From contig JAVBLR010000030.1 of assembly GCA_031553395.1 (NCBI GenBank), positions 62,001 to 126,000 of the forward strand: a stretch of 64,000 nt of DNA. Direction: 5' to 3'. The notes under the pieces were generated by a model. It saw only the letters and a program-made list of their open reading frames with translations, was not told the origin of the DNA and did not search any database. How positions within the stretch are numbered: position 1 is the stretch's first letter; every line of letters starts with the position of its first letter. Below are positions 1-9,032 of this stretch, piece by piece. The DNA comes from WRGA01 sp031553395. GTDB lineage: Bacteria; Bacteroidota; Bacteroidia; Bacteroidales; WRGA01. Both the position numbers and the translations under genes were made by a program.

Positions 1-847
1 TGAAACAATCCAATAACTCTGGATATAAAGAACCACCTCCCACAATATACATTTTAGAACATTTATGGAAATCATCATCTAAGAATGCTTTTCTCATCGC
101 CGGAGAAATTATATCATGATAGTATGTTTTCAAAGCACGTTCCCTGATTTCTTTCAGGTTACGGTTTGTTCTGTTTACGATGATACTTCCTTGTTGGAAT
201 GCCACATCAATCTGATGTTCTGTTTTTAAATTGAGGTATAAGTTTTTAGACAATTCATTCGACAAAATATTTACAGCATGGCGAATACCCTGAGTACTTA
301 TTGCTGAACGATTAATAATACCTGAGCGAGTGCTTACAACTGCTTCGCAAGTACCATATCCTAAACTTACGATAAAAAAATTATCTTTTTCTTTCAATTG
401 TCCGTCTCGAATTGCAGTAATGCAACCCAAAATTTCCGGTAAAATCTCTACTTTGCTAACGTTTAACTCCTTTTTTGCATTAGGAGAACCTCCAAAAGTA
501 GAAGCATCGTAAAGAATAACTTGATTACCTTGTAATTGTTCTTTAACTTGATCTCTGTAAAGTAAATAAGTAGAAAAAGGAAACCCAGTTGTTAAATAAA
601 TCTCTTCATCCCTTTTAGGCTGAGTTAGTAATAAACTTGCTTTACTCAACAAGCTATATTCGTTTTCGGTTGGAGATGCATTGAAATTTTTATGGGGACT
701 GAATCCTTCTGTTAGAGCAAGATTTCCGACCATGTAATCCTCATCATTCATCTTTACCTTTATACCATTAAGAATGTTGTCAGCAACATTCGGAAGTTCC
801 CTGTTTATTGCTTCATAAACGCTGGGAAAAACATAAGATTTAAGCAT
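1..847 (-). CDS. Actin-like ATPase (ParM/StbA-like), partial, degenerate motifs
   Basis: The reading frame runs from an ATG at 847 off the left edge, giving at least 282 residues. The C-terminal part has an adenosine-loop-like IVGGGSLYPE. A central segment (FIVSLGYGTCEAVV) sits where actin-fold ATPases carry the phosphate-2 motif, normally D-x-G-x-G-T/S; here the Asp is Ser. An N-terminal FPSVYEAI resembles the FPS segment that follows the phosphate-1 loop in ParM/Alp proteins, but the expected D-x-G-x-G-x-x-K loop before it is absent, and a TAA lies in frame 24 bases upstream of the ATG. The family forms filaments for plasmid or chromosome segregation. Family assignment rests on motif layout only; the gene may be a diverged or N-terminally truncated member. 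Confidence 0.6.
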   Translation of the reverse strand, partial: MLKSYVFPSVYEAINRELPNVADNILNGIKVKMNDEDYMVGNLALTEGFSPHKNFNASPTENEYSLLSKASLLLTQPKRDEEIYLTTGFPFSTYLLYRDQVKEQLQGNQVILYDASTFGGSPNAKKELNVSKVEILPEILGCITAIRDGQLKEKDNFFIVSLGYGTCEAVVSTRSGIINRSAISTQGIRHAVNILSNELSKNLYLNLKTEHQIDVAFQQGSIIVNRTNRNLKEIRERALKTYYHDIISPAMRKAFLDDDFHKCSKMYIVGGGSLYPELLDCF

Positions 848-1071
848 AACGGGTTTTATAGTTAAAATTTATAATTTACATCAAATTAAAAACAAAGAAA
901 CCGTAAAAATAATACTTATTTGAATACAAATCAAAAATATACTTTTAATTTGTATAAATCAGTAAAATCAAAATAACCTCAAAAAAACTTAAAACAAAGG
1001 CAAACACGAAGCTTATTATATCACATAAATCTATACTAAATTAGTCTTTATTATATATAAATAATGATATT

Positions 1072-1647
1072 TTAATATTTCTTTATACTTTCTAATTCTA
1101 CTTCAAAAATTAAAGTGGAATAACCTGGAATGGAAGTTCCCGAACCCGAAGATTTGTATCCCAATTGCCAAGGGATATACAATTGCCATTTATCGCCCGG
1201 CTTCATTTCCTGTAATGCAACCCACCAACCTTCAATCAGGTTACTTAGAGTAAAACTTACCGGTTTATATATTCCTTGATTATTTTCGTCATATCCAATA
1301 AAATTTGCAGAACTATATGATGTATCAAATTCTTTTCCTGCAATAATTGTATCTGCTTTTACATCAAATCCTGATAATGTTGCACCTGTATAATACACAT
1401 TAACGATACTTGTGTAAATCGGAGATGGTAAATTGGTACCCGATTTCAAAACTTTATAATACAAATACCCACTTCCGCTTCCAGCATTTATTGTGTGCAA
1501 ATCAGTGCGGGTAGATAATGATTTGAAGAAGTCTTCATTTTCACTTCTCCAAGCATAATCAGTCGTATCGTCATCATCACTACAAGAAGTAAAACCGATA
1601 AATAAAAAAGAGACTAAAAGGGCTAAAAGATATGTTCTTTTGTTCAT
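1072..1647 (-). CDS. FKBP-type peptidyl-prolyl isomerase, lipoprotein
   Basis: 191 residues. The N-terminus is a lipoprotein signal (hydrophobic stretch, then FTSC at about residue 22, followed by SDDDD), which predicts anchoring in a membrane with an acidic linker. The C-terminal half is a recognisable FKBP fold: VNVYYTG, a GKEFDTSY segment, LIEGWWVALQEMKPGDKWQLYIPWQLGY and the closing LIFEVELESI. FKBP proteins catalyse cis-trans isomerisation at prolyl bonds and assist folding of envelope proteins. It lies 165 bases downstream of glyS on the same strand, so co-transcription is possible but not shown. The family call is firm; the substrate is unknown. Confidence 0.88.
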   Translation of the reverse strand: MNKRTYLLALLVSFLFIGFTSCSDDDDTTDYAWRSENEDFFKSLSTRTDLHTINAGSGSGYLYYKVLKSGTNLPSPIYTSIVNVYYTGATLSGFDVKADTIIAGKEFDTSYSSANFIGYDENNQGIYKPVSFTLSNLIEGWWVALQEMKPGDKWQLYIPWQLGYKSSGSGTSIPGYSTLIFEVELESIKKY

Positions 1648-1812
1648 TTATGTAAAATATTATATTCCTTATTCTTTAAAGAAAATACAGGACTGCCTTT
1701 AGTAGAAAAACAGTCCAATATACTATTTAAGAAGTTCTTGCAAAAGTATTTGTTTCCGAAACATATTTCTATTAAAAAATAATGGAATATGTTAAAACGT
1801 TATAATCATCTA

Positions 1813-3354
1813 TTATAACGTTTTAAAAAGGTTTTTCATACTTACCCTCTCTGAAATAACTTTCTCCAATTCCGAAATTGATATCCGTTCTTGGTCCATG
1901 CTATCCCTATGACGTATCGTAATCATATTATCTTCCAATGTCTGATGATCGACAGTAACACAGTAAGGTGTTCCGATAGCATCTTGGCGGCGATAACGCT
2001 TTCCAATACTATCTTTTTCGTCGTACATACATTTGAACTCAAATTTAAGCGAATCGATTATTTCACGTGCTTTATCGGGAAGCCCGTCTTTTTTCACCAA
2101 AGGTAATACAGCCAATTTCACTGGAGCCAAAGCAGGAGGTAATTTCAATACGACCCGGCTATCTCCTCCTTCAAGTTCTTCCTCATGGTATGAAGCGGCC
2201 ATTACAGATAAGAACATTCTGTCTACACCGATTGAAGTTTCAATAACGTAAGGAACATACGATTTATTTAATTCAGGATCAAAATATTGTATTTTTTTGC
2301 CTGAAAACTTCTCATGACTACTCAAATCAAAATCAGTACGGGAATGAATACCTTCCACTTCTTTAAAACCAAAAGGCATTTCATATTCGATATCTGTAGC
2401 TGCATTGGCATAATGAGCCAATTTATCATGATCGTGAAAACGATATTTTTTTGCACCAAATCCAAGTGCTTGATGCCATTTCATCCGAACATCTTTCCAT
2501 TTGGCAAACCAATCAAGTTCTTCTCCCGGACGAACAAAGAATTGCATCTCCATTTGTTCAAATTCACGCATCCTGAAAACAAACTGACGGGCAACGATCT
2601 CATTTCTAAAAGCTTTTCCTATTTGTGCAATTCCAAAAGGAATTTTCATTCTGCCTGTTTTCTGAACATTCAAAAAATTAACAAAGATTCCTTGAGCTGT
2701 TTCAGGACGAAGATAGACCTTCATCGCACCTTCGGAAGTTGAGCCCATTTCCGTTGCAAACATGAGATTGAACTGACGAACATCTGTCCAATTGCGAGTT
2801 CCGCTAATAGGACAAGCAACTTCATAATCGACAATAATCTGACGAAGTTCAACCAAATCACTATCATTCAATGCTTTTACAAAACGATTATGAATTTCGT
2901 CGCGTTTAGCTTGATTTTCAAGTACACGAGGATTGGTTTGCTTAAACATTTCCGCATCAAACTTTTCTCCGAATTTTTTCGCCGCTTTCTCGACTTCTTT
3001 TTCTATTTTATCATCGTATTTAGCTAATAATTCTTCGATAAGAACATCTGCCCGATAACGCTTTTTACTATCCTTATTATCGATAAGCGGGTCATTGAAA
3101 GCATCCACATGTCCTGAGGCTTTCCAAATTGTAGGATGCATAAAAATAGCAGAGTCAATACCTACTACATTCTCGTTCAACAGAACCATGCTGTCCCACC
3201 AATATTTTTTAATATTATTTTTAAGTTCCACCCCGTTTTGGCCGTAATCATACACGGCTCCCAAACCATCGTAAATTTCACTGGATGGAAAAACAAATCC
3301 ATATTCTTTGCAATGAGAAATCAGTTTTTTGAAAACATCGTCTTGCTGTGCCAT
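1813..3354 (-). CDS. glyS: Glycyl-tRNA synthetase, single-chain
   Basis: 513 residues, the usual size of the homodimeric bacterial GlyRS. It charges tRNA-Gly with glycine in the cytoplasm. The N-terminus (FKKLISHCKEYGFVFPSSEIY, then GLGAVYDYG) is characteristic. Class II motif 2 is visible as the FRNEI...QFVFRMREFEQMEMQFF region, motif 3 as ETSIGVDRMFL, and a C-terminal anticodon-binding domain starts near LKLPPALAPVKLAVLPL. The start was set at the ATG giving MAQQDDVFKK. A TAACTTTG box lies 86 bases upstream and a short heptamer repeat lies in the leader. Confidence 0.97.
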   Translation of the reverse strand: MAQQDDVFKKLISHCKEYGFVFPSSEIYDGLGAVYDYGQNGVELKNNIKKYWWDSMVLLNENVVGIDSAIFMHPTIWKASGHVDAFNDPLIDNKDSKKRYRADVLIEELLAKYDDKIEKEVEKAAKKFGEKFDAEMFKQTNPRVLENQAKRDEIHNRFVKALNDSDLVELRQIIVDYEVACPISGTRNWTDVRQFNLMFATEMGSTSEGAMKVYLRPETAQGIFVNFLNVQKTGRMKIPFGIAQIGKAFRNEIVARQFVFRMREFEQMEMQFFVRPGEELDWFAKWKDVRMKWHQALGFGAKKYRFHDHDKLAHYANAATDIEYEMPFGFKEVEGIHSRTDFDLSSHEKFSGKKIQYFDPELNKSYVPYVIETSIGVDRMFLSVMAASYHEEELEGGDSRVVLKLPPALAPVKLAVLPLVKKDGLPDKAREIIDSLKFEFKCMYDEKDSIGKRYRRQDAIGTPYCVTVDHQTLEDNMITIRHRDSMDQERISISELEKVISERVSMKNLFKTL

Positions 3355-3367
3355 CTTGTTAATTAAA

Positions 3368-3388
3368 AATTAAGAATTAAGAATTAAA
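3368..3388. repeat. Heptamer tandem repeat in glyS leader
   Basis: Two full copies of AATTAAG plus AATTAA sit 14 bases upstream of the glyS start. The same architecture with a different word occurs upstream of rsgA (6487-6521). Confidence 0.7.
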
Positions 3389-3439
3389 ATGTAGGATTGA
3401 TTTTCCAATGCATCCCTCTATACATTTAATTAAGGAGCG

Positions 3440-3447
3440 CAAAGTTA
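3440..3447 (-). promoter_or_regulatory. Putative -7 box of glyS
   Basis: The plus strand reads CAAAGTTA, i.e. TAACTTTG on the minus strand, matching the Bacteroidota TAnnTTTG -7 element. No clear -33 element is seen. Confidence 0.5.
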
Positions 3448-3596
3448 ACCGTTTTTTTTATATATCGCTCATTATATTTGTTTTAAAATACTGGTGCTTG
3501 TTGGTAAACAATAAATTTCTGCATATAATCCAAAGCAATCACAACAAATCACCGGTAAATCTTGTTATTATAATATCATTATCAAAAAACAATCTG

Positions 3597-4460
3597 ATGA
3601 AACTAAACAACCTTACACCTGAAGAGGAGCATGTTATCATCCACAAAGGTACTGAAACGCCTTTTAGCGGGAAGTACCTGTTAAATAATGAAAAAGGGAT
3701 GTATTTATGTAAACGCTGTGATGCCCCATTGTACAAATCTTCCGATAAATTCGAATCACACTGCGGATGGCCTTCTTTTGATGATGAAATACCGGGAGCT
3801 GTAAAACGTGTTCCAGACGCTGATGGAAGACGGACAGAGATTGTTTGTACAAATTGTGAAGCACATTTAGGACATGTATTTGAGGGGGAAGGTCTCACCC
3901 CAAAAAATATTCGTCATTGTGTAAATTCCATATCATTGAAATTTCAAGCTGAAAAAGAACATACAAAAGAAGAAAAATATGAAACTGCTTATTTTGCATC
4001 GGGCTGTTTTTGGGGCACGGAGTATCATTTTATGAAAGCCAAAGGTGCAATCAAAACTACTGTCGGATTTATGGGAGGAGATGTGAAAAAACCTACATAT
4101 CAGCAAGTTTGTGGCAAAGAAACAGGACATGCAGAAACTACACAAGTTGTTTTCGATAAACAAACAACCAACTACGAAGATATGGTAAAATTATTCTTTG
4201 AAACCCACGATTTTACCCAAACAGACGGACAAGGTCCTGATATCGGTCCACAATATCGTTCTGTTATATTTTACACATCTGAAGAGCAAAAAGATATTGC
4301 CGAGAAATACAAAAAAATATTGGAAGAGAAAGGATACAAGGTTGCAACATCCATTGAACCGGCTTCGTCTTTTTGGCTTGCCGAAGATTATCATCAACAA
4401 TATTATTTTTATAAAGGTACAACTCCATATTGTCATATTTACCGAAAAATATTCGATTAA
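3597..4460 (+). CDS. msrBA: Bifunctional methionine sulfoxide reductase MsrB-MsrA
   Basis: 287 residues from the ATG at 3597. The open frame extends 63 codons further upstream to 3408, but that segment has no similarity to the family, so the internal ATG (MKLNNLTPEEE) was chosen. MsrB comes first: zinc cysteines CKRC (38, 41) and CTNC (84, 87) and the catalytic cysteine in RHCVNS (Cys108). MsrA follows from about residue 128 with catalytic GCFWG (Cys137). MsrA reduces the S and MsrB the R epimer of methionine sulfoxide, repairing oxidised proteins at the expense of thioredoxin. The next gene is thioredoxin reductase, which would supply that reducing power. Confidence 0.95.
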   Translation: MKLNNLTPEEEHVIIHKGTETPFSGKYLLNNEKGMYLCKRCDAPLYKSSDKFESHCGWPSFDDEIPGAVKRVPDADGRRTEIVCTNCEAHLGHVFEGEGLTPKNIRHCVNSISLKFQAEKEHTKEEKYETAYFASGCFWGTEYHFMKAKGAIKTTVGFMGGDVKKPTYQQVCGKETGHAETTQVVFDKQTTNYEDMVKLFFETHDFTQTDGQGPDIGPQYRSVIFYTSEEQKDIAEKYKKILEEKGYKVATSIEPASSFWLAEDYHQQYYFYKGTTPYCHIYRKIFD

Positions 4461-4471
4461 AAGAAAAGGAT

Positions 4472-4479
4472 TATCTTTG
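4472..4479 (+). promoter_or_regulatory. Putative -7 box of trxB
   Basis: TATCTTTG matches TAnnTTTG just after the msrBA stop. Initiation about 7 bases downstream would place the hairpin at 4486-4528 at the very 5' end of the trxB transcript. Confidence 0.5.
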
Positions 4480-4485
4480 TGAAAT

Positions 4486-4528
4486 AAAAGGTAAAAAGTA
4501 AAATTATACAAACTGCTTTTTACCTTTT
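4486..4528. repeat. Hairpin between msrBA and trxB
   Basis: Perfect 13-base arms AAAAGGTAAAAAG (4486-4498) and CTTTTTACCTTTT (4516-4528), followed by further copies of a TTTACCTTTTA-like word up to the trxB start. It could end msrBA transcripts or structure the trxB leader. Confidence 0.7.
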
Positions 4529-4553
4529 ATCTTTACCTTTTACTTTAATAAAT

Positions 4554-5501
4554 ATGAATATAGAAAAAACTCGCTGTTTAATTATTGGCTCAGGCCCTGC
4601 CGGTTACACTGCGGCTATTTATGCTTCACGCGCAAATCTTTCCCCTGTTATTTACGAAGGAATGGAACCCGGAGGGCAACTAACTACAACTACGGAAATA
4701 GATAATTTCCCCGGATTTCATGAAGGAATAACCGGTCCGGAATTAATGGAAAACATGCGTAAACAAGCTATCCGTTTCGGTGCAGATGTAAGGTTTGGAG
4801 TTGCAACGGCTTCTGACTTATCTCAACGTCCATATAAAATTACAATTGACGGAGAAAAGATAATTGAAACAGAGGCATTGATTATCGCAACAGGAGCAAC
4901 AGCTAAATATCTGGGGCTTTCTGATGAAAAGAAATATGCGGGAATGGGTGTTTCGGCATGTGCGACCTGTGATGGTTTTTTTTACCGCAATAAAATTGTA
5001 GCAGTAGTTGGCGGTGGAGATACTGCTTGTGAAGAAGCAACTTACTTGGCAAATTTGGCCAAAAAAGTCTATATGCTTGTACGCAAACCTTTTTTACGTG
5101 CATCAAAAATAATGCAGGAAGAAGTATTCAAAAATCCTAAAATCGAAGTTTTATTCGAACATGAAGCAATTGGTCTTTTTGGAGAAAATGGCGTGGAAGG
5201 AGCACATTTACTGAAACGCCGAGGACAGTCCGATGAAGAAAAATTAGATATTGCTATTGACGGATTTTTCCTTGCTATCGGACATATACCAAATTCAGGC
5301 ATATTCAAATCTTACTTGGAAACAGACGAAACAGGATATATTTTACAAGAGGAACCCGGAACTTCCAAAACAAAAATACCCGGAGTATTTGTAGCCGGAG
5401 ATGTTGCCGATTCCCGTTATCGCCAAGCAGTAAGTGCTGCCGGAAGCGGATGCAAAGCCGCTATTGATGCCGAACGGTATTTGACAGAAAATCGATTGTA
5501 A
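4554..5501 (+). CDS. trxB: Thioredoxin-disulfide reductase
   Basis: 315 residues, the standard length for the low-molecular-weight enzyme. It transfers electrons from NADPH through FAD and a redox disulfide to thioredoxin. FAD-binding GSGPAGYTAAIYASRA is at the N-terminus, the redox-active CATC is at residues 136-139, an NADPH-binding VVGGGDTACEEA follows, and FVAGDVAD is near the C-terminus. It lies directly downstream of the methionine sulfoxide reductase fusion, consistent with a thioredoxin-dependent oxidative repair pair. A symmetric hairpin follows the stop codon. Confidence 0.97.
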   Translation: MNIEKTRCLIIGSGPAGYTAAIYASRANLSPVIYEGMEPGGQLTTTTEIDNFPGFHEGITGPELMENMRKQAIRFGADVRFGVATASDLSQRPYKITIDGEKIIETEALIIATGATAKYLGLSDEKKYAGMGVSACATCDGFFYRNKIVAVVGGGDTACEEATYLANLAKKVYMLVRKPFLRASKIMQEEVFKNPKIEVLFEHEAIGLFGENGVEGAHLLKRRGQSDEEKLDIAIDGFFLAIGHIPNSGIFKSYLETDETGYILQEEPGTSKTKIPGVFVAGDVADSRYRQAVSAAGSGCKAAIDAERYLTENRL

Positions 5502-5507
5502 TATAAT

Positions 5508-5559
5508 AAGTAGTTAGATGTAGTTATTTGAATATACGAACAACTACATCTAACTACTT
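5508..5559. terminator. Bidirectional hairpin between trxB and rsgA
   Basis: Perfect inverted arms of 18 bases (5508-5525 and 5542-5559; left arm AAGTAGTTAGATGTAGTT) lie between the convergent trxB and rsgA genes. Position and symmetry suggest a shared terminator. Confidence 0.75.
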
Positions 5560-6483
5560 TTATCGATATTTTCCTTCATCAACATCATTCAAGATACTTA
5601 AATAACTATTGTATCGCGATTGGCTAATTAGTTGATTTTCGACTGCCTCAACCACAGCACAACCGGGCTCATGACGATGCGTACAATTCCCGAAATGGCA
5701 TTTTTTCGACACTTCAAATATTTCGCGGAAGTAATGGCTAACTTCTGCCTTTTTCATATCAACTGACCCAAATCCTTTAATTCCGGGAGTATCTATTAAA
5801 TAACCGCCCGAAGGAATTTCCAGCATTTCGGAAAAAGTAGTGGTGTGCATTCCTTTATTATGATATTCGGATATAATGCTTGTTTTGAGATTGGTTCCAG
5901 GTATCAACGCATTTATTAATGAAGACTTTCCCACCCCAGAATTTCCCGAAAATAACGAAACTTTTCCTTTTAATAAGGATTGCAAAACATCCAATCCTTC
6001 ATTATTAAGAGCAGAAGCCTTTAAACAAGAATATCCAATATGTTCGTAAAGCCCGATAAGCGCATCGGCATATTCGAGCTCTTCTTCATTATACAAATCA
6101 ATTTTATTGATAACTATAATAGAAGGAACATGATATGCCTCAGCAGATGCAAGAAAACGGTCGATAAAAACAGTTGAAGTTTCGGGATAATTGATAGTAA
6201 CAATCAAAACAGCCTGATCAAGATTAGCGGCAATAATATGAGATTGCTTAGATAAGTTGGAAGAACGTCTTATTATATAATTTTTTCTATCTTCAATAGT
6301 AGTAATAAAAGCGGTTCCTTCTTTATTCTTTTCAATGCTTACATAGTCTCCAACTGCAATAGGATTGGTACTACGAATGCCTTGCAAACGAAAATTCCCT
6401 TTGATTTTACAATCAACATTTTCGCCTTCATCTGTATGTACCTGATACCAACTGCCTGTATTTTTTATAACCAAACCACGCAT
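5560..6483 (-). CDS. rsgA: Ribosome small-subunit GTPase RsgA
   Basis: 307 residues. A circularly permuted GTPase that acts late in 30S subunit maturation. The order of motifs shows the permutation: NKID (G4) precedes GNSGVGKSS (G1), then DTPG (G3). An N-terminal OB-fold region starts the protein, and a C-terminal zinc-binding cluster C-HFGNCTHRHEPGC is intact. It converges with trxB across a hairpin. The five-copy heptamer repeat immediately upstream of the ATG means the leader is pyrimidine-rich on the coding strand, with no visible Shine-Dalgarno sequence. Confidence 0.96.
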   Translation of the reverse strand: MRGLVIKNTGSWYQVHTDEGENVDCKIKGNFRLQGIRSTNPIAVGDYVSIEKNKEGTAFITTIEDRKNYIIRRSSNLSKQSHIIAANLDQAVLIVTINYPETSTVFIDRFLASAEAYHVPSIIVINKIDLYNEEELEYADALIGLYEHIGYSCLKASALNNEGLDVLQSLLKGKVSLFSGNSGVGKSSLINALIPGTNLKTSIISEYHNKGMHTTTFSEMLEIPSGGYLIDTPGIKGFGSVDMKKAEVSHYFREIFEVSKKCHFGNCTHRHEPGCAVVEAVENQLISQSRYNSYLSILNDVDEGKYR

Positions 6484-6486
6484 TGA

Positions 6487-6523
6487 AGTTAAGAGTTAAG
6501 AGTTAAGAGTTAAGAGTTAAGAG
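6487..6523. repeat. Five-copy heptamer repeat upstream of rsgA
   Basis: Five exact tandem copies of AGTTAAG (6487-6521) end 3 bases before the rsgA ATG. The nearby sequence TCAACTCTT (around 6541-6549) could pair with the repeat. Confidence 0.9.
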
Positions 6524-6637
6524 ATTTTATCTTTTAATTATCAACTCTTTACTAATTTATGGAATAAAGATAAAGATTCGACCAAAGGTAGAAATAAAGT
6601 TTGTTATTGGGAAATTGCAGTTGCAGAGAAAATGTTT

Positions 6638-7342
6638 TTAATTGTCAAAGACTCCCGAACCAAACAATGCAAAATCGTATTTTACAGGATCTTCGGAACA
6701 AAAGATGCGAAGTTTCGCGGTTAGTTCTTCAACAGTTTTGCGATCATTGCTTTTTCGGGAAAGAAGGTTAAACCGACGAGCATTTTTGGCAACATGCGTA
6801 TCAAGAGGAATAAATAACTCAAAAGGTTGAATTATTTTCCAGCAACCAATATCCACAATTCCGTCGTTACGTACCATCCAACGCAAAAACATGTGCAAAC
6901 GTTTACTTGCCGAACCTTTATTCCAGTGAGAAACATGTTTACTTAAAAATACATCCTTGTATTTATCAAAACATAAATTTCTTTTCTCATTCAAAAATAA
7001 ATTCTCCAAGGAATTTTCCAATTGATAATACTGATGAAGGGAAAAACAAACTTCGGCAAAATCGTTCCACTTGAAAGTCCGGTGCAGACTCTCTTTTCCG
7101 GATTTGAATTTCCCGGATTTTATATATTCAAATGGTTTATAATTCATTTCCTCCAATATTTTATCAGCATTACGAAGTATCATATTTCTCCGTCCCCATG
7201 TAATCAACGAAACCAAAAAGCCACTGATTTCAATATCTTGCAAAAGGGAAAATTTCCGAGGAATTTGTATCGGATCGGTAAGAATAAAATCCGGTGTATT
7301 GTATTTTTCAACCAAACGGTTTAATATCTCGATATCAGTCAT
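6638..7342 (-). CDS. TIGR02757 family protein
   Basis: 234 residues. Matches my recollection of the Bacteroidota TIGR02757 family (DUF2400). Characteristic stretches are FLVSLITWGRRNMILRNA near residue 45, KRLHMFLRWMVRNDGIVDIG in the middle and PLDTHVAKNARRFNLLSR towards the end. The last two resemble helix-hairpin-helix DNA glycosylase folds (P-L-D-T-H-V-A-K), so DNA binding is plausible, but no activity is established here. It stands alone between rsgA and the pectin cluster, all on the minus strand. The length is slightly below the roughly 250 residues I associate with the family. Confidence 0.8.
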   Translation of the reverse strand: MTDIEILNRLVEKYNTPDFILTDPIQIPRKFSLLQDIEISGFLVSLITWGRRNMILRNADKILEEMNYKPFEYIKSGKFKSGKESLHRTFKWNDFAEVCFSLHQYYQLENSLENLFLNEKRNLCFDKYKDVFLSKHVSHWNKGSASKRLHMFLRWMVRNDGIVDIGCWKIIQPFELFIPLDTHVAKNARRFNLLSRKSNDRKTVEELTAKLRIFCSEDPVKYDFALFGSGVFDN

Positions 7343-7457
7343 ATTATCATTTCAAAAATAGTATAAACAAAGATAAGATAAATTTAAAAATTCGAATAAA
7401 ATAAAAGGCAAAGGAAGATATTTTTCCTTTGCCTTTTGTCAAAAAAAATCATTTCTA

Positions 7458-8969
7458 TTACTCAATTTCCATTCCTTGAATTTGAAAGTCATCAATTTTA
7501 AAATCCATGCTTCCGCCGGAAATACTCCATGGGAAAAAGCGAATATGAAGACGTTCGTCCGGCTTTACTGTTACATTAACAGGAAATGCCTGATTATCTG
7601 AAGTTCTTTCAGCCTTTTGATTTTCTCCAATATCTGTTCTGGGATAGAAATCCTTCCCTCGTGCATAAGCTATACGGTAACAAACATTTCCTTTAAGAAT
7701 AAATGAAACCTGCTGAATAACAAGCGCTTTATTATCATTTTGTATAATAAATTCCATATAACGCTTTCCATTTCCATCCATATCCTTAGGCCATACTCCG
7801 GATTCTATTGTAGTGCCACTATCTGTTGTTTTTAATCCGTTTAAATTTAACTGAGCATTGCTTTTTGTAATATCCGTTTTTTGAGAGATTTCTTTGCTAA
7901 CCGCTTTTACCGGAAGTTCCCGCACTTGATTCCCATTTGTTATCGTTACAGATGTATTTACATTTTCGGCATTTGCAGGATTATAATGTAAAAAAAGAGA
8001 CTGGTTCCAAAGTTTACCATCACTATAAGGTATATCAATTTTTTGTTGCAACGTTGAATGAAGATCGTATGACAAACTCATATTTTTAGGCGCAGAAAGA
8101 GAAAGAATTCCATCTTTTGAAGAAAGATTTAAACCTACAAGATCAAAACACAACGTGGCAACATCGCCAACATAAACAGTATCAAAATTCAGAGAAGCAG
8201 GATTTAAAACCAATGGAATTTCACTGTTTATATAAGAAGCCAATATTCCTTGTTTTTTCAAATCTTCAGCTACAAGTTTAGCAAAACAAGCAGCTCCGGT
8301 TGCCTGAGTATGGGTACCATCTGTCGGAACATAAAGTTGATGAGTAGTTATATCTTCTCCCAATTTCTCTACAAAATTTTTGGTTAATGCAGTCATATCA
8401 ACCAAAGGAACATTTTTTTGACGAGCAACATGTTTCATTACCCGCACGTAATTCAACGTAGAATCATCGGAAGCTATCCCCAAATCGTGACAACCTTTTG
8501 GAGTAATTTTTCCATCTTTACCAAAATATCTTCTGACAATTGGTGTGATAAGTATCGGATTTCCACCTAAAGCCCTTGTTTCATCTACATATTTTTCGAG
8601 AAAAGATTTGTATGTTGTCCATGGGGCAGTTCCCCGTCCATCTGCTCCATCTTTTCCACCTTCTTTTTCGTCATTATGAGCAAATTGTATAAATACGTAA
8701 TCGCCCGGAAACATATTATTCTTGACTTTATCCCAAATACCTTCTTCATATAATGATCGGGAACTTCTGCCTCCACGAGCATAATCGATAACCAATACAT
8801 CCGGAGAGAAAAATTCCTGAAGCATTTCTCCCCAACCTCTTGTTTTGGTAGTATTCTCCACATAATCAGCCATTGTGGAATCGCCAATAGTGTGTACTTT
8901 AAGCTTTTGCGGATAAACATTAGCCACTACAAATAGCGTAATGACAAATGTAAAAAACAGCTTTTTCAT
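7458..8969 (-). CDS. Rhamnogalacturonan acetylesterase-like SGNH hydrolase (CE12)
   Basis: 503 residues with a signal peptide (to about residue 20). The first 250 residues are an SGNH/GDSL esterase: HTIGDSTMADY holds the nucleophile Ser, YARGGRSSRS supplies the Gly block, QFAHNDE the Asn block, and DGTHTQATGA the Asp-x-x-His pair. This set is typical of CE12, which removes acetyl groups from rhamnogalacturonan I or pectin. The remaining 250 residues look beta-rich and may be a carbohydrate-binding or spacer module; I cannot name it. It is the last gene of the pectin run and would expose the backbone for depolymerising enzymes. Confidence 0.85.
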   Translation of the reverse strand: MKKLFFTFVITLFVVANVYPQKLKVHTIGDSTMADYVENTTKTRGWGEMLQEFFSPDVLVIDYARGGRSSRSLYEEGIWDKVKNNMFPGDYVFIQFAHNDEKEGGKDGADGRGTAPWTTYKSFLEKYVDETRALGGNPILITPIVRRYFGKDGKITPKGCHDLGIASDDSTLNYVRVMKHVARQKNVPLVDMTALTKNFVEKLGEDITTHQLYVPTDGTHTQATGAACFAKLVAEDLKKQGILASYINSEIPLVLNPASLNFDTVYVGDVATLCFDLVGLNLSSKDGILSLSAPKNMSLSYDLHSTLQQKIDIPYSDGKLWNQSLFLHYNPANAENVNTSVTITNGNQVRELPVKAVSKEISQKTDITKSNAQLNLNGLKTTDSGTTIESGVWPKDMDGNGKRYMEFIIQNDNKALVIQQVSFILKGNVCYRIAYARGKDFYPRTDIGENQKAERTSDNQAFPVNVTVKPDERLHIRFFPWSISGGSMDFKIDDFQIQGMEIE

Positions 8970-9032
8970 TATCGTTTACATTCAAAGTAATTACTATAGG
9001 ATAATAAAATTTGTATAGTAATTTATTCCTGG

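Noticed and set aside
2314..2742. 142-codon plus-strand frame within glyS
   Set aside because: It is antisense to a strongly conserved gene and has no recognisable domain.
3408..3596. 63-codon N-terminal extension of the msrBA frame
   Set aside because: It is hydrophobic and AT-rich, has no similarity to MsrB, and the family starts at the ATG at 3597.
6487..6523. CRISPR or attachment site
   Set aside because: Repeats are 7 bases without spacers; it is a simple tandem repeat.
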